A stretch of DNA of 64,000 bases from contig NZ_CP192063.1 in the NCBI RefSeq assembly GCF_050942425.1, positions 7,750,001-7,814,000 of the forward strand, written 5' to 3'. Both the position numbers and the translations under genes were made by a program. This DNA is from Actinoallomurus sp050942425 (lineage in GTDB: Bacteria; Actinomycetota; Actinomycetes; Streptosporangiales; Streptosporangiaceae). Every line of letters starts with the position of its first letter. The stretch's first letter is position 1. Below the pieces are notes generated by a model, which ran no database searches, was not told the DNA's origin, and was given only the letters and a program-made list of their open reading frames with translations. This document shows, one piece after another, positions 50,969 to 59,597 of this stretch.

Positions 50969-51009
50969 TTGAGCGTTCAAATAGCTGCTAGGTTCCTTGA
51001 ACGTTCAAG
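50969..51009. promoter_or_regulatory. Two MarR-type operators between marR and doxX genes
   Basis: TTGAGCGTTCAA (50969-50980, one mismatch) and CTTGAACGTTCAAG (50996-51009, perfect 14-bp palindrome) are centred 28 bp apart. Both fit the TTGAA-N2-TTCAA half-site pattern, the same as the pirin operator at 29612-29633. They overlap the likely promoters of both divergent genes. Confidence 0.7.
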
Positions 51010-51035
51010 AAACCGGCACTCAGGAGGACCCGCTC

Positions 51036-51473
51036 ATGTCCCGCCGTATCCCGCCGCCCGTGGTCGATGTGGCCCTGCTCGTCGCCCGTGTCGCGATCGG
51101 CGTCGTCTTCGTCGCCCACGGCTGGCAGAAGTTCCACACCAACGGCCTGACCGCGACCGGGCACGCGTTCAAGGCGATGGGCGTCCCGGCCCCGACCCTC
51201 TCCGCGTACTACGCCACGTTCGTCGAGCTCGGCGGCGGGATCCTGCTGATCCTCGGGCTGCTCACGCCCATCGCCGGAGCGCTGCTCTTCCTCGACATGG
51301 TCGGCGCGTTCCTCACCGTGCACGTCGACAAGGGCCTGTTCGTCGACAAGGGCGGCTACGAGCTCGTCCTCACCCTCGCGGCCGTCACCCTGGCCCTCGC
51401 GGTCGTCGGGGCGGGCCGCGTCAGCGCCGACGGCCTGTTCTTCGGCAGGCGCGCCTCGACGAACGCCACCTGA
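51036..51473 (+). CDS. DoxX-family membrane protein
   Basis: The 145-aa product has four helices: VDVALLVARVAIGVVFVAHG with the typical WQKF after it, YYATFVELGGGILLILGLLT, GALLFLDMVGAFLTVHVDKG and LVLTLAAVTLALAVVGAG. DoxX-type proteins are linked to thiol or quinone stress, for instance MhqP under MhqR in Bacillus. ATG 51036 follows AGGAGG by eight bases. Regulation by the divergent MarR protein is strongly suggested by the two palindromes in the promoter. Confidence 0.92.
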   Translation: MSRRIPPPVVDVALLVARVAIGVVFVAHGWQKFHTNGLTATGHAFKAMGVPAPTLSAYYATFVELGGGILLILGLLTPIAGALLFLDMVGAFLTVHVDKGLFVDKGGYELVLTLAAVTLALAVVGAGRVSADGLFFGRRASTNAT

Positions 51474-51668
51474 TCGATCTTCCCGGCCGCCTACCGCTTC
51501 GGCGCGGTGGGCGGCCGCGTGCTATGTGGTGACCTAGTCGGGATTGAGGAACATCCATGTCAGATCGTGCGCTAAGCCGTCGTCGCGGGATCGTGCCCGC
51601 GGTCGTGCATCTGCCCGCCGGAAAGGTGTGGTAGCGGCCGTTCCGTAGTGCCTCGTGATCGAGCCCGC

Positions 51669-52853
51669 TCAGCGGGCGACGGCGGAGGCGGAGAGGAGCG
51701 TCGCGGCGGCGAGGCTGCCCCAGAGGGCAGCCGGGCCGTGGGGTGCGAGAGCGGTGATGACCGCTGGGGAGACGGCGAGGCCGAACCCCGTGGAGAGCTG
51801 GAAGCGGGAGAGAGCGCGTCCCAGGACATGGGCCGGGGCGAGGGCGGTGACGAGCGCGGTGGCGCTGCCGGCATAGATGATCTCGCCGAGGGTGCAGAAC
51901 ACGGACACTGCGGCGACGGCCGGGGCACCCCAGCCGTGTCCCAGGGAGGTGGCCGCGAGGAAGCCGAGGTAGGACGCGGTGGCCACCACGCCGGCGATTG
52001 CCAGCACGGACCGGCGGGGGAAGCGGGACGTCAGGACGGTGACCGGGATCTGCAGGGTGACCACCATCACCGTGTTGGTCACGAAGATGGCCGCCGGCCA
52101 CATCGGGGAGGCGTGCATCTGCGTCACCAGGACCAGAGGGAGCGCGACTTCGGTGACGTTGAGGCAGAAGGCGTAGATCACGTTGGCGGCCAGCAGCGCG
52201 CGCATCCGGGGTGCGGGCTCGTCGTCGTTGTCCTTGGCCGGGGTAGCGGCCGGGTGAGCGTTCACGTGGACCGACCATGCCAAGGCCGCCGCGGCGAGGT
52301 AGGCGAGCCCGGTGACGGCTGCCAGCGCCTGCAATGCGGTGGTGCCGCCTGCCAGGCATGCGGTGGCGAGGAGTCCACCGGCGCCCAGGCCGGCGTTGCG
52401 CAGGGCACGGCCCCCTGCGAGGGCGGCGTCGCGTTCCCGGCCGTGGGCGACCGTGGCCACGAGAGCCGCGTGGGCGGCCGGCCATGCCTGGTTGCCGATG
52501 CCGAGGAAGAGTGCCGCCGTCGCGAACAGCCAGAGGTGCCCCGCCGGGGTGGCCAGCAGCAGCGCCACGCCCAGCACCCGCACCAGCATCGACGCCGCCA
52601 CGACCGTGCTGCGTGCGCCGCGGTCCAGCCATCGACCCACCGCGGGCATGCACACCAGACCCGCGACGGCGCCTGCCGTCATGGCGGTGCCGGTGGCCGG
52701 CGCGGACAGCCTCAGCACCGTCACGCCGTAGAGCAGCAGAAAGGGCCGCAGCAGGCCGGTGCCGAGCGCGTCCACGGCCAGGGCGACGGCGTAACGGGGG
52801 CCTCCGGAGGCACGGAGAAGGGCGCGGGGCCGGATTCTGGTGGTGGTTGCCAT
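51669..52853 (-). CDS. MFS transporter
   Basis: The 394-aa product has about 12 helices, with the MFS loop between helices 2 and 3 (GRWLDRGARS) and a central cytoplasmic loop rich in acidic residues (NAHPAATPAKDNDDEPAPRM). It is a probable drug or metabolite exporter. ATG 52853 was chosen because it aligns with the first helix; ATG 52889 falls inside the operator. It is divergent from the ArsR/DUF5937 regulator gene and shares its operator, so it is probably the regulated target. Confidence 0.88.
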   Translation of the reverse strand: MATTTRIRPRALLRASGGPRYAVALAVDALGTGLLRPFLLLYGVTVLRLSAPATGTAMTAGAVAGLVCMPAVGRWLDRGARSTVVAASMLVRVLGVALLLATPAGHLWLFATAALFLGIGNQAWPAAHAALVATVAHGRERDAALAGGRALRNAGLGAGGLLATACLAGGTTALQALAAVTGLAYLAAAALAWSVHVNAHPAATPAKDNDDEPAPRMRALLAANVIYAFCLNVTEVALPLVLVTQMHASPMWPAAIFVTNTVMVVTLQIPVTVLTSRFPRRSVLAIAGVVATASYLGFLAATSLGHGWGAPAVAAVSVFCTLGEIIYAGSATALVTALAPAHVLGRALSRFQLSTGFGLAVSPAVITALAPHGPAALWGSLAAATLLSASAVAR

Positions 52854-52888
52854 GGCGCCAACGGTTGTGTGGGGCGCCGGATGCGGCA

Positions 52889-52917
52889 CGCCGGTTGACG
52901 GACATCGTCAACCGGCG
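52889..52917. promoter_or_regulatory. 12-bp inverted repeat operator between MFS and ArsR genes
   Basis: CCGGTTGACG (52891-52900) and CGTCAACCGG (52906-52915) are perfect inverted repeats around GACAT, and two more pairs extend each arm. It lies midway between the two divergent starts (36 bp from each). It is the obvious binding site for the ArsR-type regulator. Confidence 0.7.
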
Positions 52918-52952
52918 CCGCCGCCAGCCGTCCGACCAGCGATGATGGGGGG

Positions 52953-54038
52953 ATGACGCTGCGCATCGACATCACCGGGCTACCGGCCGAGCGGCTGCGG
53001 TTCGCCGCCTCCCCGCTGGCCGAGCTGACCGCGATGTTGCACGTCCTGGCCGAACCCGGGCATCACCCGCGGCTCGCCGGCTGGGCCGGGGACGTCTGGG
53101 CCGGGCTGCCGCCGGAGCTGGCCGAGCGGTTGCGGGAGGCGGAGTTCCTCTGGCGTTCCTCACGAGCCGATTTCCTGGTCCCCGCCCGGCCTCGGCAGAC
53201 CCTCGCCGAGGAGTTGGACGATGTGGACCGGATCGACGACGAGACCTATGTGACCGCCGCGCTCACCACCACGTGCGGCAGCAACCGGGTCCACTTCGCC
53301 GCGCCGTCGCCGCTCGCCGACGCAACCGCGCGCGAGCGGGCCCTGGATCTGGCCCAGGCCCGCGGCGCACTCCAAGAGGCATTCGCGGAACGGCTGCTCG
53401 CGGACCCGGCCGCGGTGCGGGCGCGGGTGCGTCACACCCTCGAACAGTGCGCCGAGGCCTTCTTCGACGCCGCCTGGACGGGCGTCGCCGTGCAACTGGC
53501 CACCGACCTGCGTCTGAAGAACGACCTGTTGAAGCGCCAGGGCATCAGGGCGGCACTCGCGTCGGTCTCCGGCGCGGTCACCCTGGCACCGGACGGCGAC
53601 CGCATCATCGTGGACAAACTGCAGGACAAGACGACCGCCGCCCACGGCACCGGGGTCACCTTCATCCCTAGTGACTTCGGCCGCCCGCACCTGGTGGTGG
53701 TCCACGCCCCCGGGTGGCAGCCGGTGGTGCAGTACCCCGTGGCCAAGCCGAGTCCGTCAGAGCCGGTGTCGCTGGAAACGGTCACCCTCCGGCTGGAGGC
53801 ACTCGCACATCCGGCACGACTGCGGCTGCTGCGCACCCTGGCCCGCGGCCCGCACACCACTGGCGAGCTGGCCCACGCCTGGGAACTCTCGCCCCCGGAG
53901 GTCTCCCGCCACCTCGCCGTCCTGCGCCGCGCGGGCCTGCTCACAACCCGGCGGCACGGGCGCTACGTCCACTACACCCTCAACCTGCCCGAGATGACGA
54001 CGCTGGGCACCGACCTGCTGGCGGCCGTCCTGCGCTGA
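52953..54038 (+). CDS. ArsR-family regulator with N-terminal DUF5937 domain
   Basis: The 361-aa product starts LRIDITGLPAERLRFAASPL, the DUF5937 N terminus found in actinomycete regulators, and ends with an ArsR winged helix at about residues 280-361 (LEALAHPARLRLLRTLARGP; HAWELSPPEVSRHLAVLRRA; GLLTTRRHGRYVHYTLN). It has no metal-binding ELCVCDL motif, so the signal is probably an organic ligand bound by DUF5937. ATG 52953 follows GGGGGG. It is divergent from an MFS exporter gene. Confidence 0.9.
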   Translation: MTLRIDITGLPAERLRFAASPLAELTAMLHVLAEPGHHPRLAGWAGDVWAGLPPELAERLREAEFLWRSSRADFLVPARPRQTLAEELDDVDRIDDETYVTAALTTTCGSNRVHFAAPSPLADATARERALDLAQARGALQEAFAERLLADPAAVRARVRHTLEQCAEAFFDAAWTGVAVQLATDLRLKNDLLKRQGIRAALASVSGAVTLAPDGDRIIVDKLQDKTTAAHGTGVTFIPSDFGRPHLVVVHAPGWQPVVQYPVAKPSPSEPVSLETVTLRLEALAHPARLRLLRTLARGPHTTGELAHAWELSPPEVSRHLAVLRRAGLLTTRRHGRYVHYTLNLPEMTTLGTDLLAAVLR

Positions 54039-54123
54039 GCAGCTGCGGTATGCCAGAACGCGGGCGACTGCCGCCTTCGCACCATCGTCCGACTCGGCAG
54101 GTCACCGGGCAGTACCAGCGCGA

Positions 54124-54153
54124 CTGTCCGGCTGCCCGAGAGCAGCCGGACAG
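54124..54153. terminator. Bidirectional terminator-like hairpin
   Basis: CTGTCCGGCTG (54124-54134) and CAGCCGGACAG (54143-54153) form a perfect 11-bp stem with an 8-nt loop in the 202-bp gap between the convergent ArsR and ROK genes. It is suited to end both transcripts. Confidence 0.6.
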
Positions 54154-54240
54154 CGGACTGGCTGCACCCGATCCTCCTGTCCGGCCGTGCGGACCAGGGC
54201 CTGTCACTCCTCGTCGGCGGCGTGCGGGTCCCTCAACCCC

Positions 54241-55257
54241 CTAGCCCGGCAGGGTGTCGCGGGCGGCGATGGCGGCGCCGCGGGCGCCGGCCATGTCGAG
54301 GTCGGGGACGAGCGCGAACTGCGCGACGCGCTCCTGTTCCTCCCGCAGCACCGTGTGCTCGCGGACCTTGTCCAGGAACCACTGGCGGAACCTCGGCCCG
54401 GTCTCGACCACGCCCCCGCCGACGAAGTACGCGCTCGGGTCGGTGAAGTTGGCCGCGATCGTGAACAGCCGGCCGAGCGCGATGGCCTGCTGCTCGAAGA
54501 TCTTGAGGGCGAGGGGGTCGTCCTTCTCGCCGTATCCGCGCACGAGCTTCGCCGCCTTGCCGAGCGGCTCGGCGCTCAGCGGGTGGTCCGGGAACCGGCT
54601 CAGCCAGTACGGCAGCAGGTTGTTGGTGATCCCGGTAAGCGAGGCGACGCTCTCGGCGTCGGCGGAGAAGCCGCAGTTGCAGGCGGGCAGCGGCTGGGCG
54701 TCCTGCAGGAGCCCCTCCATCGGGATGTTCACGTGCCCGAGCTCGCCGGCCATCCCGGCGGTGCCCTTGACGACCTTCCCCGCCTCGATCACACCGCCGC
54801 CCAGGCCGGTGCCCACGATCGCCGAGATGGACGAGTGCCCGAACGCGTCGGCGCCGAAGTGGGCGTGGTGGGCGTACAGCGCCGCCGCGTTGCCGTCGTT
54901 GTTGTAGACGACGGGCAGGCCCAGGTGCTCCTCGAGGGCGGCGCGGATGTCGAAGCCCCACCACTCCGGCTGCGGGAAGTTGGTGGCGCCCTTGCTGGAG
55001 ATCACCCCGGTCGCGCTCGCCGGTCCGGGGGTGTCCAGGCCGACCGCGCGCACCTGCGCCCGATCGAGACCCGTCACCTTGAGGACTCCGGTCAGGGCCG
55101 CAGCGAGGGCCTCGACGGCCACTTCCGGCCCTTCGAGCACCTGGCTGGGTGTTTCCACGAGCCGGTCGACGAGGAACTTCCCAGCGGCGTCCAGCACTGT
55201 TGCGTTGTTGCTGGTCCCGCCGTTGTCCAAACCGACAACCACCCACGTCTCCGACAT
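54241..55257 (-). CDS. ROK-family sugar kinase (glucokinase-like)
   Basis: The 338-aa product has VVGLDNGGTSNNATVLDA (ATP phosphate-binding DxGxT), VVYNNDGNAAALYAHHAHFG, IVGTGLGGGVIEAGKVVKGT and AGELGHVNIP with the E-x-G-H pattern of ROK sugar-binding sites. The zinc region (LPACNCGFSADAESVAS) keeps CNCG but lacks the usual later cysteines. It probably phosphorylates glucose or a related hexose in the cytoplasm. ATG 55257 follows GGGG by seven bases. No helix-turn-helix is present, so it is a kinase rather than a ROK repressor. Confidence 0.88.
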   Translation of the reverse strand: MSETWVVVGLDNGGTSNNATVLDAAGKFLVDRLVETPSQVLEGPEVAVEALAAALTGVLKVTGLDRAQVRAVGLDTPGPASATGVISSKGATNFPQPEWWGFDIRAALEEHLGLPVVYNNDGNAAALYAHHAHFGADAFGHSSISAIVGTGLGGGVIEAGKVVKGTAGMAGELGHVNIPMEGLLQDAQPLPACNCGFSADAESVASLTGITNNLLPYWLSRFPDHPLSAEPLGKAAKLVRGYGEKDDPLALKIFEQQAIALGRLFTIAANFTDPSAYFVGGGVVETGPRFRQWFLDKVREHTVLREEQERVAQFALVPDLDMAGARGAAIAARDTLPG

Positions 55258-55353
55258 TCCACATCCCCTTTCGGCCCCACGATGGTACGGCTCCGCGGAC
55301 GGCTCGCACACCATCGCGTTCCGGCAGCGGACCGCGGGCGGCTCCCGGCCAGG

Positions 55354-56238
55354 TCAGCGACCGGCGCCCTCGCCCGGTCCGGTGGGCGGTTTCACGGCGA
55401 CGGCACCGTATCCCCAGATGTTCTTGATGCTCTGCTCCAGGATCTCGGGGGGCTCGTCGTCGGGATTCCACCGCCCGGTCAGGCCCGGCTCGACGAATTC
55501 GAGCCCGTCGAAGAAACGCTGGATCTCGTCGAAGGTCCGCATGTTCATCGTGGACGAGGCGTTGGCCCAGCCCGCCGAGGCACTCAGGCCGGTCTCCGGA
55601 TCCGGATCCATCGTCGCGTGCGTCAGCATGAGCATGCTGCCGGGCGCCAGCGCGTCGCACAGCCGCTTCACCAGGCTGTACGGGTCCTCGTCGTCGCGGA
55701 TGAAGTGCAGGACGGCCACCAGCATCAGGCCGACCGGCCGGTCGAAGTCGATGATCTCCCGCACCTCGGGATGCGCGAGGATCGTCTCCGGCTCGCGCAG
55801 GTCGCCCAGGACGATGGTGGTCCGTCCCTGCTGCTCGTCGGACAGCAGTGCCCGGGCGTGGTTCAGCACGATCGGGTCGTGGTCGACGTACGCGACGCGG
55901 GCCTCGGGCGACATCTCCTGGGCGACCTCGTGCACGTTGCCGGCGGTCGGGATACCCGTGCCGACGTCGAGGAACTGGGTGATGCCGCGCCGCGCCGCGT
56001 AGCGGACCGCACGGCGCAGGAACAGCCGGCTGAGCTTGATGCTCTGCGGCATGTCCGGCATGACGGCGAGCACCTTCTCCACGGCCGCCCGGTCGACGGC
56101 GAAGTTGTCCTTGCCGCCCAGCAGATAGTCGTACATGCGGGCCGTGTGCGGCACGGACGTATCGAGCGTCAGGGGCCGGTGGGCCTGCGCGTCGTCGTCG
56201 GGCGACGACGCCCAGGGTTCCCTCGATTCGGACGCCAT
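55354..56238 (-). CDS. SAM-dependent methyltransferase (PF04672/DUF574 type)
   Basis: The 294-aa product has the characteristic N terminus TARMYDYLLGGKDNFAVDRA, then ITQFLDVGTGIPTAGNVHEV (SAM-binding), VAYVDHDPIVLNHARALL and GLMLVAVLHFIRDDEDPYSL. The family is abundant in actinomycetes and its substrate is unknown. ATG 56238 follows GGAGGTGCC. It is a single gene between a ROK kinase and the FHA-ABC gene, all leftward. Confidence 0.92.
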   Translation of the reverse strand: MASESREPWASSPDDDAQAHRPLTLDTSVPHTARMYDYLLGGKDNFAVDRAAVEKVLAVMPDMPQSIKLSRLFLRRAVRYAARRGITQFLDVGTGIPTAGNVHEVAQEMSPEARVAYVDHDPIVLNHARALLSDEQQGRTTIVLGDLREPETILAHPEVREIIDFDRPVGLMLVAVLHFIRDDEDPYSLVKRLCDALAPGSMLMLTHATMDPDPETGLSASAGWANASSTMNMRTFDEIQRFFDGLEFVEPGLTGRWNPDDEPPEILEQSIKNIWGYGAVAVKPPTGPGEGAGR

Positions 56239-56340
56239 GGCACCTCCAGGTTCGAGCCGCCGGCGGGCGTGGTGATCAACGATACCGAGAGGGGAACACC
56301 TGCTGAACCAGCCGGTGTTCCCCCTCTCGCGCGGTACGCG

Positions 56341-59319
56341 CTACTTGCGCATGACCTCGGGCTCCTGGCGGCGGAGCATCCGCGTGACCAGGAACGTCAG
56401 GACCACCGCCTGGACGACCATGATCGCCATGTCGTACGCCCACGTGCCGGTGTCCTGTTTCCACAGCGGGTCCGGTGCCTCGCCCCGGCTGGGGATCAGC
56501 ACACCGGCGTTGATCGTGCCGGCCATCGCGGCGAGCGCCCACCGGGCCGGAACCAGCCAGGAGACCTGCTCCAGCCCCACCTTGCCGTCGAGGTGCACGA
56601 GGGCACCACAGAACACGACCTGGACCAGCGTGGTCATCACCAGGAGCGGCATCGTCATCTCGCTGGTCTTGACCATCGCAGAGATCAGCAGGCCCATGGT
56701 CATCGCGGTGAAGGACAGCAGGGCGATCGCGAGCACCAGCTCGATCAGCGGAGTCGTGATCACGCCCTTGTCGTGCGTCTTGACGCCGAGCATGGCCACC
56801 AGGGTCAGCACGACGCCCTGCGCGATGGTGACCAGGCCGAGCACGAGCAGTTTCGAGGCGAGATACGCGGATCTGGACAGCCCGACCGCGCGTTCTCGCT
56901 GATAGATGGCTCTTTCCTTGACGAGCTCACGCACCGCGTTGGCGGCGCCGGTGAGGCATCCGCCGATGCACAGGATGAGCAGGAGGTTCGCCGCCTGACT
57001 GTCATTGCCGGGAGGCGCCAGCAGGTTGCCGGTGGGCACCGCGCGGGCCAGCAGGCCCATGATGATCGGTAGCAGCACGGTGATGCCGAGGAACATCGGG
57101 TCGGCCGCGATGCTGCGGCAGTAGCGGCGGATCAGCGTGCTCAGCTGCTCCGGCCAGCTCTGCGCCTTGGGCGGCTGCTCGAAGTTGCCGGCGACCGGGC
57201 CGGTCTGCGCGACCGGCTGGACCAGCTCCGCCTGGACGTACCGCTGGTGCTCCTGAGACTGCAGGTAGCGGCCGCCCCAGTCGATGGACGGGTCGTCGAA
57301 CGCCTGGAACACGTCCGCCCAGTCGTCGAACCCGAGGAACGGCAGCGCCTCCTTCGGCGGGCCGAAGTACGCGATCCGTCCGCCCGGCGCCATGACGAGC
57401 AGCCGGTCGCAGATGTCGAGGTTGGCGACGCTGTGGGTGACGACGGCGACCGTACGGCCGTCGTCGGCCAGGCCGCGCAGCATCTGCATGACCGACTTGT
57501 CCAGACCCGGGTCGAGGCCGGAGGTGGGCTCGTCGAGGAACAGCAGCGACGGCTTGGTGAGCAGCTCGAGGGCGACGCTGACGCGCTTGCGCTGACCGCC
57601 GGACAGCGACGAGACCTTGTTGTCCCGGCGGTGGTCCAGGCCCAGCTCCTTGAGCACCTCGTCGACGCGCGCCTTGCGCTCGCTCTGCCGGGTGTCGTCG
57701 GGGAACCGCAGCTCGGCGGCGTAGATGAGCGCCCGGCGTACGGTGAGCTGCGTGTGCAGGATGTCGTCCTGCGGCACGAGCCCGATACGGGAGCGCAGCT
57801 CGGCGTAGTCGCGGTACAGGTCGCGTCCGTCGTACGAGACGACGCCCTGGTCGGCCGGGCGCAGGCCGGTGAGCGCGCGCAGCAGCGTCGACTTGCCCGA
57901 ACCACTCGGGCCGATGACCGCGACCAGGCACTTCTCCCCGAGCGGGAAGGTCACGTGGTCGAGCAGCACCTTGCCCTTGTCGACGGTGACGGTGAGGTCG
58001 TGGGCGCTGAGCCGGACCGCACCGGCGTCGACGTACTCCATGAGGACGTCGTCCACCAGGTGGAACGTCGACGGCCCGATGCCGATGATGTCCTGCGGGC
58101 CGATCGGCGCGCGCTCGACCCGCCGGCCGTTGACGTAGGTGCCGCTTCGGCTGCCCAGGTCGACGATCTCGTACGTGCCGCCGGCGGAACGCAGTTCGGC
58201 GTGCTGGCGGGAGACGCGGAGGTCGGCGACGACCATGTCGTTCTCGGGGCCGCGGCCGATGCGCACCACGTTCGAACCGCCGAGGTTCCGGACGTGCGCG
58301 GGCTCGCGGTACTGACCGCTCATCGTCTGCACGATCGGCGACCGCGGGCGCGGACCCTGTGCGGGGTGATGCGTCGGGGCGCTCTGCCAGGCGGGGACGC
58401 CGCCGGGACCGGGCGGAGCCGCGTACGGGCCGCTGCCGGGTCCGGAGGGAGCCTGGTACGGGCCGCTGCCGGAGCCCGGCGGAACCTGGGTCGGGACGCC
58501 GCCGTATCCGGGCGCCTGCTGCGGCGCGGTCCCGTGCGGGGAGGGCTGCTGCTGGGGCGGCACGGGCGTCCCGGGAGCCATGGTCGGCTGACCCTGACCG
58601 GGGTACGCCGCAGGCGGCGGGTACCCGTGCGGCGCCGTGCCGCCCGGCGCGGGCTGCTGAGGAACGTCCGGAGCGGGCGGGTACCCGTGCGGCCCGGTGC
58701 CGGCCGCGGGCTGCTGCGGGCCCTCCGGCGCCGGCGGGTAGCCGTACGGCGCGGTGCCACCGGGCGCGGGCTGCTGGGGAACCTCCGGCGCGGGCGGGTA
58801 GCCGTGCGGGCCGGTGCCGCTCGCCGCCGCGGGCCGCTGAGGCGTCGGCGGGGGGTACTGTCCGGGACCGCCCGGCTGCGACGGCCCGGCGGGCGCCGAG
58901 CCCCAGGGCGAATCCTGCTGGTACGGCGCCCGGGAGCCGGGCGAATCGGCCGGCGGCTGCGGCCGCCCCGGAGCCGCGGCGGGCGCGCCCGCCGCGGGCG
59001 TCTGTCCGGGGCCGGGCGGCGCCGCTTGGCCCGCCCGGAAGGTCAGCGGAACGCCCTGCTCGGGATGGCCGAGCCGAATCTCGCTGCCGGGCGCGACCGC
59101 GACCCGCTGGATCCGGCGACCGCCCTCGAACGAGCCGTTCGCGCTGCCGTTGTCCTCCAGCACCCACTGACCGGATTCGAATCGAAGGGTCGCGTGCGAC
59201 CGGGAGACGCCGTCGACGGCGACGACGATCTCCGACCCAGGGTCCCGGCCAACGCGGTAGGTACGTCGTGGATCGAGAGCCACCGACGTGCCGTTGCCCT
59301 CCACGACAAGCTGAGTCAC
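56341..59319 (-). CDS. FHA-FHA-ABC exporter fusion (Rv1747-like)
   Basis: GTG 59319 follows GGGAAGG by seven bases. The 992-aa chain has FHA domain 1 (residues 20-95: YRVGRDPGSEIV, SRSHATLRF, NGSANGSF), a long Pro/Gly-rich linker (97-330) and FHA domain 2 (350-420: VVRIGRGPENDMVV, SRQHAEL, GSRSGTYVNG). The ABC ATPase covers 440-680 (Walker A GPSGSGKST, signature SLSGGQRKRVS, Walker B LLFLDEPTSGLDP), and an ABC-2 membrane domain follows (about 740-992). Layout matches mycobacterial Rv1747, an exporter controlled by Ser/Thr kinases through its FHA domains. A Ser/Thr kinase lies 4 kb away. Confidence 0.92.
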   Translation of the reverse strand: MTQLVVEGNGTSVALDPRRTYRVGRDPGSEIVVAVDGVSRSHATLRFESGQWVLEDNGSANGSFEGGRRIQRVAVAPGSEIRLGHPEQGVPLTFRAGQAAPPGPGQTPAAGAPAAAPGRPQPPADSPGSRAPYQQDSPWGSAPAGPSQPGGPGQYPPPTPQRPAAASGTGPHGYPPAPEVPQQPAPGGTAPYGYPPAPEGPQQPAAGTGPHGYPPAPDVPQQPAPGGTAPHGYPPPAAYPGQGQPTMAPGTPVPPQQQPSPHGTAPQQAPGYGGVPTQVPPGSGSGPYQAPSGPGSGPYAAPPGPGGVPAWQSAPTHHPAQGPRPRSPIVQTMSGQYREPAHVRNLGGSNVVRIGRGPENDMVVADLRVSRQHAELRSAGGTYEIVDLGSRSGTYVNGRRVERAPIGPQDIIGIGPSTFHLVDDVLMEYVDAGAVRLSAHDLTVTVDKGKVLLDHVTFPLGEKCLVAVIGPSGSGKSTLLRALTGLRPADQGVVSYDGRDLYRDYAELRSRIGLVPQDDILHTQLTVRRALIYAAELRFPDDTRQSERKARVDEVLKELGLDHRRDNKVSSLSGGQRKRVSVALELLTKPSLLFLDEPTSGLDPGLDKSVMQMLRGLADDGRTVAVVTHSVANLDICDRLLVMAPGGRIAYFGPPKEALPFLGFDDWADVFQAFDDPSIDWGGRYLQSQEHQRYVQAELVQPVAQTGPVAGNFEQPPKAQSWPEQLSTLIRRYCRSIAADPMFLGITVLLPIIMGLLARAVPTGNLLAPPGNDSQAANLLLILCIGGCLTGAANAVRELVKERAIYQRERAVGLSRSAYLASKLLVLGLVTIAQGVVLTLVAMLGVKTHDKGVITTPLIELVLAIALLSFTAMTMGLLISAMVKTSEMTMPLLVMTTLVQVVFCGALVHLDGKVGLEQVSWLVPARWALAAMAGTINAGVLIPSRGEAPDPLWKQDTGTWAYDMAIMVVQAVVLTFLVTRMLRRQEPEVMRK
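58611..58812. repeat. Tandem ~60-bp repeats encoding a 20-residue Pro-rich unit
   Basis: Within the linker of the FHA-ABC gene, GYPPAP recurs at about residues 173, 193 and 212, with a partial unit at 232. The unit alternates QQPAPGGTAP(Y/H) and QQPAAGTGPH. The DNA repeats are close but not identical, suggesting slippage-driven length change. Confidence 0.7.
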
Positions 59320-59597
59320 GAAACAACCTTCCCGTCACTGCCCCGAAGGCCTGCTGGGTGGCGCGTCGGAGGCGCACATCCGCTGGTCCGACGGTAAACA
59401 CTAGGGCTTGGTTCCCAGGCGCTGCAATGTTTCGGAAATTCGGTAAGCATCCCCCACGACCGTTATGTCGGATGCGAGAGGTTCATGCCCCTCGGCGCGC
59501 CGGATTTGCCCCTGGCCCGCCCATCCTCAATCATTGACCGAATGTCCCCCGAGCCTCAGGAGCCTCACCAGGCGCATCCGGGGAGTGCGGTCGGGCG

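Noticed and set aside
51474..51668. Possible mobile-element remnant between doxX and the MFS gene
   Set aside because: No inverted repeats, direct target duplication or transposase-like translation could be shown; treated as empty intergenic DNA.
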